DNA from: Streptomyces sp. 1222.5
GTDB taxonomy: Bacteria; Actinomycetota; Actinomycetes; Streptomycetales; Streptomycetaceae
Reading direction: 5' to 3'
Length of the DNA stretch: 64,000 nucleotides
Assembly (NCBI RefSeq): GCF_900105245.1
Contig: NZ_FNSZ01000001.1
Location: 3,906,001-3,970,000 of the forward strand
The first letter of the stretch is position 1. Each line of letters opens with the position of its first letter. Below the pieces are notes generated by a model. It did no database searches. It was given only the letters and a program-made list of their open reading frames with translations, and was not told the origin of the DNA. A program made the position numbers and the translations under genes. Of this stretch, positions 15,127 to 23,221 are shown one piece after another.

Positions 15127-17013
15127 GTGGCCACAGCGGAGCCGACACGCGCCGACGACGCCGATCCGGGCCCGGGAGCCGGCCCGCGAATACGTGTGTC
15201 CACACCGGACCGGGACAGGGTGGGCAGCACGCACGGTCATCACGACGACCGTGCGGCAGCGCACCGGCCCGGCGGACGCGCGCGTCTTCTCGCCTCCCTG
15301 GAACCCGTTCGTCAGCGGCTGCTGCTGCACCCCGTGCTCTCCGTCACCGCACTCGCGGGCGTGCTGCACATCGTCTGGTTCTTCACCTTCGCCAACAGCG
15401 GCGGCGACCTCGCGGCCCAGGACGCCTGGGCCGAGTTCGTCGGCCGGCACCCGGACTCGGCGTACAACCTCGCCTGGTACGGGGGCATGCACCCGGTGTC
15501 CTACAGCGTGGTCTCGCCGTACCTGATGTCGGTCCTCGGCGTCCGTACGACGATGATGCTCGCCGGGACCGTGTCGGCGGGCCTGCTGACGCTGATCCTG
15601 ATACGCAGCCGGGCGGTGCGGAACCCGCTGTGGGTCTCGTTCGCCGGGGTCTTCGCGTTCCTGTGCAACGCGATATCCGGGCGCGTGACCTTCGGGCTCG
15701 GCACGATGTTCGCGCTCGGCGCGGTCGCCGCCGTGCACTGCTGGCCGTACCGGTGGCGGTACAAACGCTGGGCGAAGGCGCTGGTCGCCGCCCCGCTGGC
15801 CGGGCTCGCCACGATGGCGTCGCCGGTCGCGGGGCTGTTCGTGGGTCTGGTCGCGGTCGCGCTGTTCCTGCAGAAGCGGCGGCCGGGCGCCTGGGCGCTG
15901 GGTCTCGCGCCGGCGGCCGTGGTCGGGGTCTCGGCCTGGCTGTTCCCGTTCTCCGGCACCCAGCCGATGACGATCGGCTCGGTGATCCTGCCGCTGCTCT
16001 ACGGCCTGCTCTGCCTGTTCCTGGTGCCCAAGGAGTGGCTGACCGTCCGGCTGACGGCCGCCGTCTACAGCCTCGGTGTCGTCCTGGTGTGGCTGATCAG
16101 CTCGCAGATCGGGTCGAACATCTCGCGGCTGCCGATGCTCTTCGCGGGTGCGGCACTGATCGCGGCACTGCCGTACACCGTGCCGAAGTCGCGCAAGTGG
16201 TACGTGACCGTGCTGGCGTTCCTGGGCTTCGTCGGCTGGATCGGCTTCAAGACGGTCGACGACATCATCCACACCACCCCGGCCGCCTCCTGGGCCCGCG
16301 AGCTGGCCCCGCTGGTCAACGAGCTCCAGAAGAACGGCGCCGAGAAGGGCCGCGTCGAGGTGGTCCCGGCGCGCTCGCACCGCGAGGCGTCCGCGCTCGC
16401 GCCGTACGTCAACCTGGCCCGCGGCTGGAACCGTCAGGCCGACATGGAGCGCAACCCGCTCTTCTACGACGACACCCTCAACTCGGCGAACTACCACGAG
16501 TGGCTCCAGCGCTGGGCCGTCCACTACGTGGTGCTTCCCAAGGACAACCCCGACGGCGACGGCGGTGTGCGCGAGGTGCAGCTGCTGCAGCGGGGGATGC
16601 CGTACCTGAAGCAGGTGTGGGGCGACGCCAACTGGCAGCTGTTCCAGGTGACCGACCCGGCGCCGCTCGCCGAGCCCAACGCCGTGGTCGACCGGGCGGA
16701 GCAGGGGGAGATGACGCTGGAGGTGCGCAAGGCCGGGCGGATCCTGATCCGGATCCCCTACTCGCCGTGGCTGAGCGTCGTCGACGAGCAGGGCAAGAGC
16801 CTGAAGCCGCCGCAGGAGACGGAGTCGTCCAGGCACCGGGAGCAGGGCATGCCGAAGACGTACGACAACGTCAACGGATGTCTGATGGAGACGCCGGAGG
16901 ACGCCAACGGGGACAAGTGGACGGCGCTGCTCGCCCCGCGGGCCGGCACCTACCACCTGGCGGCGCCCTACCAGCTGCCCCGCGGCACCCCCTGCCCCGA
17001 CGAGCTGAAGTAG
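15127..17013 (+). CDS. Large polytopic membrane protein, possible GT-C-like glycosyltransferase
   Basis: 628 residues from GTG 15127 (GGGGAG 8 nt upstream). A polar N-terminal tail of about 65 residues precedes roughly eleven hydrophobic helices (to about residue 385), then a soluble C-terminal part of about 240 residues containing WAVHYVVLPKDN and ARGWNRQADMERNP. A polytopic core with a soluble C-terminal domain resembles GT-C mannosyl/arabinosyl-transferase-like proteins of actinobacteria, but no catalytic acidic motif is certain. It stands next to a peptidoglycan enzyme gene, so an envelope role is plausible. The stop codon abuts the end of the convergent gene at 17014. Confidence 0.75.
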   Translation: MATAEPTRADDADPGPGAGPRIRVSTPDRDRVGSTHGHHDDRAAAHRPGGRARLLASLEPVRQRLLLHPVLSVTALAGVLHIVWFFTFANSGGDLAAQDAWAEFVGRHPDSAYNLAWYGGMHPVSYSVVSPYLMSVLGVRTTMMLAGTVSAGLLTLILIRSRAVRNPLWVSFAGVFAFLCNAISGRVTFGLGTMFALGAVAAVHCWPYRWRYKRWAKALVAAPLAGLATMASPVAGLFVGLVAVALFLQKRRPGAWALGLAPAAVVGVSAWLFPFSGTQPMTIGSVILPLLYGLLCLFLVPKEWLTVRLTAAVYSLGVVLVWLISSQIGSNISRLPMLFAGAALIAALPYTVPKSRKWYVTVLAFLGFVGWIGFKTVDDIIHTTPAASWARELAPLVNELQKNGAEKGRVEVVPARSHREASALAPYVNLARGWNRQADMERNPLFYDDTLNSANYHEWLQRWAVHYVVLPKDNPDGDGGVREVQLLQRGMPYLKQVWGDANWQLFQVTDPAPLAEPNAVVDRAEQGEMTLEVRKAGRILIRIPYSPWLSVVDEQGKSLKPPQETESSRHREQGMPKTYDNVNGCLMETPEDANGDKWTALLAPRAGTYHLAAPYQLPRGTPCPDELK

Positions 17014-17862
17014 CTAGTCCGTGCCGCGCAGCTCCGTCACGTAGCGGTCCGTGCCCGGCACCGTCGGGACGAAGGGGGCCACCAGCTCCACCCGCCCCAG
17101 TCCCGAGCCCGCGACGTCCGCGTCCAGGCCCGTGAAGTGGTCCGTCCAGCACTCCCGCGGGTCCTTCTCCAGGAACCACAGCAGGGTCAGGCGGGTGTCC
17201 ACGCCCTCCACCTGCTTCACATAGGTCATGCGGTCGCCCGGCAGCGGTGTCGGCCGGAACACGGTGACCATGGCGGACGGGGACCCCGCGAGCCGGCGCG
17301 GCAGGTGCCGGGCGGCCAGCCACTCCAGCAGCTCGGCCCGCTGCCGCGGGGAGTCGGTGTCGACGACCTGGAGCACCAGCCCGGAGTACGGGTGGTCGAG
17401 CGCGTGGACGTCCCTGGGCCCCGCGGCGCCGTCCCGGTAGACGGTCGCCGCGTGGTCCTGGAAGGCCGTGAAGACGTGGGTGCGGTCCTGGTAGACCCGG
17501 GCGTCGCGGTTGAGGCGCCGGTTGACGGCGACCGTCCACTTCATGTGGTCGGCGTAGCGGCCGGCGGTGATCCAGTAGGTGGAGAGGTAGCAGCCGGCGG
17601 TGACCGGCTGGGCGATCGCGGACTTCTCCGGGTAGCGCAGCAGTTGCAGCTCCCGGGTCGCGACCCAGCGGCGGCCGGCGTACATCCACGGCATGGCCAT
17701 CGCGCCGGCGTAGTAGTGGTCGTCCTCGTACCAGCGGTTGTAGGCGTACTCGTGGCCGGGATGCGGTTCGACCATGGTGATCAGGGCGTGGCCCGGGCGG
17801 ACGCCGTACGGGCCCACGGCGGCCAGTTCTCCGTACAGCTCGCTTCGGGTGTCCTCGCTCAT
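17014..17862 (-). CDS. EthD-like / dimeric alpha-beta barrel protein, unknown substrate
   Basis: 282 residues from ATG 17862. Two similar halves are suggested: HPGHEYAYNRWYEDDHYYAG near the start and LTLLWFLEKDPRECWTDHF near the end, both like the NxWYxxxH core of EthD-type ferredoxin-like folds. The gene is divergent from an SDR gene with a palindromic operator (17900) between them, the same element found upstream of the 34-64 kb catabolic genes, so it probably belongs to that catabolic regulon. No catalytic residues can be named. Confidence 0.6.
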   Translation of the reverse strand: MSEDTRSELYGELAAVGPYGVRPGHALITMVEPHPGHEYAYNRWYEDDHYYAGAMAMPWMYAGRRWVATRELQLLRYPEKSAIAQPVTAGCYLSTYWITAGRYADHMKWTVAVNRRLNRDARVYQDRTHVFTAFQDHAATVYRDGAAGPRDVHALDHPYSGLVLQVVDTDSPRQRAELLEWLAARHLPRRLAGSPSAMVTVFRPTPLPGDRMTYVKQVEGVDTRLTLLWFLEKDPRECWTDHFTGLDADVAGSGLGRVELVAPFVPTVPGTDRYVTELRGTD

Positions 17863-17899
17863 GCGGTTCCCCTTCCGTCCTCCCGCGGTCGCCCATACT

Positions 17900-17914
17900 C
17901 TGACGCTCCGTCAG
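17900..17914. promoter_or_regulatory. Regulon palindrome site A
   Basis: CTGACGCTCCGTCAG, perfect 6-bp arms, extended by flanking T and A. Lies between the divergent EthD-like (17862) and SDR (17943) genes. Identical to site B at 38758. Confidence 0.75.
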
Positions 17915-17942
17915 ACAGAACGCCATACCCCGGGAGGCACCG

Positions 17943-18731
17943 ATGTCCCTGCTCACCGGCAAGACCGTCGTCGTCTCGGGCGTCGGGGCCGGGCTCGGCC
18001 ACCAGGTGGCCGCGGCCGTCGTACGGGACGGCGGCAACGCGGTGCTCGGCGCCCGCACCGAGGCGAACCTCGCCAAGAGCGCGGCCGACATCGATCCGGA
18101 CGGCGGCCGCACGGCGTACCGGACGACCGACATCACCGACGAGGGGCAGTGCGAGGCGCTGGCCGCGCTGGCCCGGGAGCGGTTCGGCTCGATCGACGCC
18201 GTGGTGCACGTGGCCGCCTGGGACTCCTATTTCGGCGGGGTCGAGGACGCGGACTTCGCGACCTGGCGGTCGGTCATCGACGTGAACCTGCTGGGGACGC
18301 TGCGGATGACGCGGGCGTGTCTGCCGGCGTTCAGGGCGGGCGGGGGCGGGTCGGTGGTGTTCATCGGGACGCAGTCGGCCGTCGCCGCGCCCTCGCAGGT
18401 GAAGCAGGCCGCGTACGCCGCCTCGAAGGGGGCGCTGACCAGCGCGATGTACTCGCTGGCACGGGAGCTGGGGCCGCAGCGGATCCGGGTCAACACGGTG
18501 CTGCCGGGGTGGATGTGGGGGCCGCCGGTGCAGGCGTACGTGCGGTTCGCCGCGCAGTCGGAGGGGGTGCCGGAGGACGAGGTGCTGGCGCGGCTGACGG
18601 AGCGCATGGCGCTGCCGGAGCTGGCGACGGACGGGGACGTGGCCGACGCGGCGGTGTTCCTGGCCTCGGACCGGGCGCGGTCCATCACGGGACAGTCGCT
18701 GCTGGTCAACGCGGGTGAGCTGATGCACTGA
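17943..18731 (+). CDS. Short-chain dehydrogenase/reductase
   Basis: 262 residues, classical SDR length. The cofactor loop is GVGAGLG (instead of GxxxGIG), with N-terminal VVVSG; the catalytic tetrad is represented by NLLG, Ser in FIGTQSA and YAASK. GARTEANL after beta-2 suggests an Arg that favours NADP(H). It is expected to oxidise or reduce a hydroxyl/keto group on a catabolic intermediate. The operator palindrome 28 bases upstream of its ATG ties it to the genes at 34-64 kb although it lies far from them. Confidence 0.88.
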   Translation: MSLLTGKTVVVSGVGAGLGHQVAAAVVRDGGNAVLGARTEANLAKSAADIDPDGGRTAYRTTDITDEGQCEALAALARERFGSIDAVVHVAAWDSYFGGVEDADFATWRSVIDVNLLGTLRMTRACLPAFRAGGGGSVVFIGTQSAVAAPSQVKQAAYAASKGALTSAMYSLARELGPQRIRVNTVLPGWMWGPPVQAYVRFAAQSEGVPEDEVLARLTERMALPELATDGDVADAAVFLASDRARSITGQSLLVNAGELMH

Positions 18732-18753
18732 GCCGACCTGGCGAGCCGGTTGA

Positions 18754-18788
18754 GTTCATATAGATGAACAGAGGTCATCTAGGCGAAC
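18754..18788 (+). promoter_or_regulatory. Tandem imperfect palindromes upstream of the symporter
   Basis: GTTCATATAGATGAAC (perfect 6-bp arms, 18754-18769) followed 19 bases later by GGTCATCTAGGCGAAC (18773-18788), matching at 12 of 16 positions. The AT-rich repeat pair lies about 100 bases upstream of the symporter ATG and is a likely operator, perhaps of a GntR-type regulator encoded elsewhere. Confidence 0.55.
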
Positions 18789-18889
18789 AATTTTACGCGC
18801 TCTTGACCTTCTCCTTCCTTGCCCTGTGTCCATGTTCGAAACCAGAGTTCACATGCCTGACCCTGGCTGCGAACCCTGGAAGGGGACAC

Positions 18890-20470
18890 ATGAACGGTCT
18901 CGACTGGGCCGTGCTGATCGGCTATTTCGGAGTGATGGTCGCGATCGGCGTCTGGTCGCACAAGCGCGTGGACAACGTCTCCGACTTCTTCACGGCCGGC
19001 GGCAAGATGCCCTGGTGGCTTTCCGGCATCTCGCACCACATGTCGGGCTACAGCGCGGTGATGTTCACCGGGTACGCGGGCATCGCCTACACGTACGGCG
19101 TCACGTCCTTCATCACCTGGTCGTTCCCGATCGCGCTCGGCATCGCCATCGGCTCGAAGCTGTTCGCGCCGCGGATCAACCGGCTGCGCTCCCGGCTGCA
19201 CGTGGCCTCTCCGCTGGAGTATCTGAAGAACCGCTACAACCTGCCCACGCAGCAGGCGCTCGCCTGGTCCGGCATGCTGCTGAAGATCGTCGACGTGGGC
19301 GCCAAGTGGGCGGCGATCGCGACCCTGTTGTCGGTGTTCACCGGGGTGTCCCTGAACCAGGGCATCCTCATCACCGGGGCGATCACCGCCGTCTACTGCA
19401 CGATCGGCGGTCTGTGGGCGGACGCGCTGACCGAACTCGGCCAGTTCGTCATCCAGTTGCTGGCCGGCATCTCCATGTTCGTCGCGGTCGTGCTGAAGCT
19501 GAGCGACAAGGACATCGGCTTCTTCGGCGCCTGGGACGAGCCCGCCCTGCACGGCCACGGCAAGCCGCTCGTCGGGCCGTACGGGACGGTGTTCCTGCTG
19601 GCGTTCCTCTTCATCAAGCTCTTCGAGTACAACGGCGGCATGCTCAACCAGGCGCAGCGCTACATGGCGACGGGCAGCGCGCACCAGGCCGAGCGCTCGG
19701 CGCGGCTGTCGGCGATCCTGTGGCTGGTCTGGCCGGTGGTCCTCTTCTTCCCCATGTGGATGTCCCCGCTCCTGGTCCACGCGCAGAAGCCGGACGGCTC
19801 GGACTCCTACGCGCTGATGACCGAGCAGTTGCTGCCGCACGGCCTGCTGGGCCTGGTCATCGTCGGCTTCTTCTCTCACACCATGGCCATGTGCTCCTCC
19901 GACGCCAACGCGATCGCGGCGGTGTTCACCCGTGACGTGGCGCCGGTGCTGTCGGCGAGGGCGCGTGCGTGGGGCGAGCGTTCGGGTCTGGTCGCGGCCC
20001 GGGTGACCACGGTCGTCTTCCTCGGGCTGTCCATGGCGGTGGCCACGCAGGTGAACTCGCCCGCTTTCAAGGACATCATCACGGTCGTCATCAAGTGGGT
20101 GGCCGGTCTCATGGGGCCGATCGCGATCCCGATGATGCTGGGTCTGCTCCGCCCGTTCCGCCGCTCCGGCCCCACGGCGGCGCTGACCAGCTGGGCGGCG
20201 GGCCTGCTGGCCTTCTGGCTGGTCAACTACCCGATCAACTGGGCCGTCGACGGCGGGGTGCCGCTCCAGTACCAGGTCTCGGTGCCGCTCGCGGTCTCGC
20301 TGGTCCTGTACATCCTCATCGGCTACCTCAAGCCGGAGGACACCCCGGAGCGCCTGGCCGTCATCGAGACGGTCAACACGGACGGGGGCGCTGCGCCGGC
20401 TGTGCCGGTGCCTGCGGGTGCCGACGACGACGCGGCTGCCGCGTCCTCGCCCGGCGGGAACGCGTCGTAG
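18890..20470 (+). CDS. Sodium:solute symporter (SSS family)
   Basis: 526 residues from ATG 18890 (ribosome site GGAAGGGG). About 13 hydrophobic segments; SSS features include FFTAGGKMPWWLSGISHHMSGYSAVMFTGY near the N-terminus, IGGLWADALTELGQFVIQL in the middle, and an uncharged C-terminal region before a Pro/Ala tail. Members of this shape (SGLT-like) co-import sugars, acids or other organic solutes with Na+. No catabolic gene for a sugar lies beside it; the upstream repeat pair (18754) suggests induction by its substrate. Confidence 0.9.
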   Translation: MNGLDWAVLIGYFGVMVAIGVWSHKRVDNVSDFFTAGGKMPWWLSGISHHMSGYSAVMFTGYAGIAYTYGVTSFITWSFPIALGIAIGSKLFAPRINRLRSRLHVASPLEYLKNRYNLPTQQALAWSGMLLKIVDVGAKWAAIATLLSVFTGVSLNQGILITGAITAVYCTIGGLWADALTELGQFVIQLLAGISMFVAVVLKLSDKDIGFFGAWDEPALHGHGKPLVGPYGTVFLLAFLFIKLFEYNGGMLNQAQRYMATGSAHQAERSARLSAILWLVWPVVLFFPMWMSPLLVHAQKPDGSDSYALMTEQLLPHGLLGLVIVGFFSHTMAMCSSDANAIAAVFTRDVAPVLSARARAWGERSGLVAARVTTVVFLGLSMAVATQVNSPAFKDIITVVIKWVAGLMGPIAIPMMLGLLRPFRRSGPTAALTSWAAGLLAFWLVNYPINWAVDGGVPLQYQVSVPLAVSLVLYILIGYLKPEDTPERLAVIETVNTDGGAAPAVPVPAGADDDAAAASSPGGNAS

Positions 20471-20510
20471 GACTGCTGCCGGGGGCGCGGGCGCGGGTGC
20501 GCGGGGGCTG

Positions 20511-20739
20511 GTCACGCAGTTCCCCGCGCCCCTGGGGAATCACCGGACCGTCGGCCGACGGGGGCCGCTCGCACCTGCCGACGCATCGGCCGTGCGGGTG
20601 CGTCGGAGCCAGTCACGCAGTTCCCCGCGCCCCTGGGGAGTCGCCGGACCGTCGGCCGACGGGGGCCGCTCGCACCTGCCGATGCATCGACCGTGCGGGT
20701 GCGTCGGGGCCGGTCACGCAGTTCCCCGCGCTTCTGGGG
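20511..20739. repeat. 101-bp tandem repeat, two full copies plus a partial third
   Basis: The motif GTCACGCAGTTCCCCGCG begins at 20511, 20612 and 20713, an exact 101-base period. Copies 1 and 2 differ at only a few positions. Each full unit contains the palindrome CCGTCGGCCGACGG and a GC-rich inverted repeat (CGCACC...GGGTGCG). The repeat fills the space between two convergent genes. From memory, CGCAGTTCCCCGCGCCCCT is a very common intergenic element of Streptomyces chromosomes; here it is tandemly amplified and probably terminates transcription from both sides. Confidence 0.85.
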
Positions 20740-20743
20740 ACGG

Positions 20744-21859
20744 TCAGGCTCGGGGGTAGCGGGTCAGCCAGGCCGGGGAGGAGCCGGCCGGGCCGTGCAG
20801 GGCCGGGCCCTGGGTCATCTCCATCGCGAAGTCGTCGGCGAGTTCCAGGACGGTCGGACGGCCCTCCAGCTCGGCCAGCCAGGCCGGCGGGAGGGCCGTC
20901 TCGCCGTGCAGGGCGCCGAGCAGGCCGCCGGTGAGGGCGCCGGCCGCGGCCGAGGGACCGCTCTGGTTCACCGCGAGGCACAGCCCGTGCCGTACGTCCT
21001 CCCCCACCAGCGCGCAGTACACGGACGCGGCCAGCAGACCGTCCGCCGTGCCGTCCCCGGCCAGCTCCTCCACCCGGGTCGGGGTGGGCATGCCCTGCCG
21101 CACCGCGCCGAGGGCGTGCTGGAGGGCGTCGGAGACGGGCTGGTGCCCGGGGCGGACGGCGAGAAGGGCGAGGGCCCGCTGCACGGCACCGTCCAGGCTC
21201 TCGCCCCGGGCCAGCGCGTGCACGATCACGGCGTACGCGCCCGCCGACAGGTTGGCGATGGGATGCCCGTGCGTCTGGGCCGCGCACTCCACGGCCAGCT
21301 GGACGACGAGCTGCGGCTCCCAGCCGACCAGCAGACCGAAGGGCCCCGAGCGGGCGACGGCCTCCGGGCCGAGCTCCGTGGGGTTCTTGGGCTGCTCCAG
21401 CGTGCCCATCGTCTCGTCGCCGAGACCGATGAGCAGCGCGCGGCTCGGCTCACGCCGGGCGTACAGCCACTCCTCCCGCGCCAGCCAGCCGTCGTCCTTG
21501 CGGCGCTCGTCGGGTCCCCAGTCCCGCTGCGTGGCCGCCCAGCGCAGGTACGCCCGGTGCAGATCGGTCGGCGGGTGCCAGGCGCCGGTGTCGCGGCGCA
21601 CCTGCGCGCGAATCAGCCCGTCCACGGTGAACAGGGTGAGCTGGGTGTGGTGGGTGACCGTACCGCGCCGCCCGTGCCCGAAGGCGAGGTCGAGCAGGCC
21701 CTCCGGACCGTAGGCCGAGCGGATCTCCTCCAGGGACAGCGCGTCGGCGGGACCGCCCAGCGCATCACCGACGGCGACCCCGAGCAGGGTGCCACGCACC
21801 CTGCTGCGGAAGTCCTGCTGTTCGGCACGGCCCCACACGGCGCCGGACGTCGCACTCAC
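20744..21859 (-). CDS. ADP-ribosylglycohydrolase-fold protein with altered metal site
   Basis: 371 residues. RGTLLGVAVGDALGGPADAL is the DraG family opening and the length fits. In active members the di-metal site uses a TDDT segment and a GDSDSTG-like segment near the C-terminus. Here the first reads THHTQLTLFTVDGLI and the second NQSGPSAAAGALTGGLLG, so the acidic metal ligands appear replaced. The fold is thus kept, while hydrolysis of ADP-ribosyl-protein is doubtful; a binding or regulatory role is possible. It stands alone, bounded by the 101-bp repeats at its 3' end. Confidence 0.85.
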   Translation of the reverse strand: MSATSGAVWGRAEQQDFRSRVRGTLLGVAVGDALGGPADALSLEEIRSAYGPEGLLDLAFGHGRRGTVTHHTQLTLFTVDGLIRAQVRRDTGAWHPPTDLHRAYLRWAATQRDWGPDERRKDDGWLAREEWLYARREPSRALLIGLGDETMGTLEQPKNPTELGPEAVARSGPFGLLVGWEPQLVVQLAVECAAQTHGHPIANLSAGAYAVIVHALARGESLDGAVQRALALLAVRPGHQPVSDALQHALGAVRQGMPTPTRVEELAGDGTADGLLAASVYCALVGEDVRHGLCLAVNQSGPSAAAGALTGGLLGALHGETALPPAWLAELEGRPTVLELADDFAMEMTQGPALHGPAGSSPAWLTRYPRA

Positions 21860-22066
21860 CAGATCTCCTCACGACACCGCCCGCCCGTACGACGCTAGGC
21901 ACTGTAATCGACCGGGAACGGTCAGTTCAGCGGGCGAACCGACACCGACGGGTCATTGCCGACCGGCCCTGAACGCTCCGGTCGCCGCACGCGGCCGGGC
22001 CGGACCGGCCCGATTGTGGCTCAATGCGCGTGGGAGAAGCGGGTGTTCGTCGGGGAGAATCCAGCC

Positions 22067-22603
22067 ATGACCACCACCCCCACCACCGCCACCACCCCCA
22101 TCGGCCGCACCTCCGGTACCGCCCTTCCGCTGGCCGCGGGCGTCCTCACCGGGATACTCGCCCTCTACATCGCCCTGGTCGCCCTCGGGAACATCACCGA
22201 CTTCGGGACGAACCAGCAGTTCGTGCGGCACGTGCTCGCGATGGACACCACGTTCAAGGACGACGACCTGATGTGGCGGGCCGTCACGAGCACCGCTCTC
22301 CAGGACACCGCCTACGTCCTGATCATCGTGTGGGAGACCGTGGCCGCGCTGGTTCTCGTCGGGGGCACCTGGTTCTGGGCGCGGCGGGACCACGACCGCG
22401 CACGGCGCCTGTCCACCTACGGTCTGCTGATGCTCGTGCTGCTGTTCGGCGCCGGGTTCATCGCCGTCGGCGGGGAGTGGTTCGCCATGTGGCAGTCGAA
22501 GACCTGGAACGGGCTGGACGCGGCGACCCGGGTGTTCCTGCTCAGCGGGGTCGCGCTGATAGTCAACCAGCTGCCGGGCGCCGTGCGCCGGGACGCTAGC
22601 TGA
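22067..22603 (+). CDS. DUF2165 small integral membrane protein
   Basis: 178 residues from ATG 22067 (ribosome site CGGGGAG). Four hydrophobic segments with the DUF2165 motifs ALYIALVALGNITDFGTN, FVRHVLAMDTTF and MWRAVTS, and a final GGEWFAMWQSKTWNG. Function of the family is unknown; inner-membrane location. The 3' end overlaps the convergent gene by 8 bp. Confidence 0.85.
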   Translation: MTTTPTTATTPIGRTSGTALPLAAGVLTGILALYIALVALGNITDFGTNQQFVRHVLAMDTTFKDDDLMWRAVTSTALQDTAYVLIIVWETVAALVLVGGTWFWARRDHDRARRLSTYGLLMLVLLFGAGFIAVGGEWFAMWQSKTWNGLDAATRVFLLSGVALIVNQLPGAVRRDAS

Positions 22604-23162
22604 CCACCGCCACCGTCGTCCCCTTGGCACCGAAGTCCCACAGCGCGGACCCGTTCCGCTTGTTCAGCCGGACGGCGCCCAGCTTCTTGCCGTTCGCGGG
22701 CGGCGGCGAGGCGCCGTCGAGGGCGTTGGAGAAGGCTATGGACACGCCCGACACCTTGTTGAAGTACATGATGTGCTCGACCGCGATGCCGTCCGAACCC
22801 GTGAGCGACTGCGTGCGCAGGGTGATCGAGTAGCTGCCGGGCCGCGGGGCCACCGTGCCCGGCCACACCGGGAAGCTGCGGGCGACCTTGCCGCCCGCGT
22901 CGACCAGCCACACCCGCTTCTCGCCGAGCGAGTAGACGATCCGGCGGCCCGTGCCGGACCCGGCCGGCAGGGCGGGTACGGCCGGCGCCTTCGGCTTCGC
23001 GGACGGGTGGGCGCCCGCCGACGCCGTGGCGCTGGGCCTGGGCGTCGAGGAGGCCGTGGGATGCGGCCCGTGGTCCGCCTGGACGGCAAGGGCGATCACG
23101 GCCGCGGTCGCTCCCGCCGTCAGACCGGTGACCCAGGCCCACGAGGGCAGTCGGGCAGCCAC
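22596..23162 (-). CDS. L,D-transpeptidase-like secreted protein lacking the catalytic Cys
   Basis: 188 residues. An N-terminal signal/anchor (WAWVTGLTAGATAAVIALAV) and a Pro/Ala/Ser linker precede a YkuD-like domain: KRVWLVDAGGKVARSFPVWPG, PRPGSYSI, EHIMYF, and an ending WDFGAKGTTVAVV that matches the last strands of L,D-transpeptidases. Where active enzymes have HGxxxxxSHGC[IV]R, this reads NGKKLGAVRL, so Cys is replaced by Ala and the His is absent. It may bind peptidoglycan without cross-linking. Alignment is by eye; the domain call is moderately sure. Confidence 0.65.
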   Translation of the reverse strand: MAARLPSWAWVTGLTAGATAAVIALAVQADHGPHPTASSTPRPSATASAGAHPSAKPKAPAVPALPAGSGTGRRIVYSLGEKRVWLVDAGGKVARSFPVWPGTVAPRPGSYSITLRTQSLTGSDGIAVEHIMYFNKVSGVSIAFSNALDGASPPPANGKKLGAVRLNKRNGSALWDFGAKGTTVAVVS

Positions 23163-23221
23163 GGGTACGCATCTCCTCCGCTACGGGTCCCCCCATGGGA
23201 TCGGGGGTCGGATCATCGTAC

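Noticed and set aside
18779..20515. 578-codon minus-strand frame
   Set aside because: Antisense of the sodium symporter; His/Arg/Gln-rich nonsense composition typical of shadow frames in high-GC DNA.
20511..20739. CRISPR-like repeat array
   Set aside because: The whole 101-base unit repeats, with no unique spacers, and there are no cas genes.
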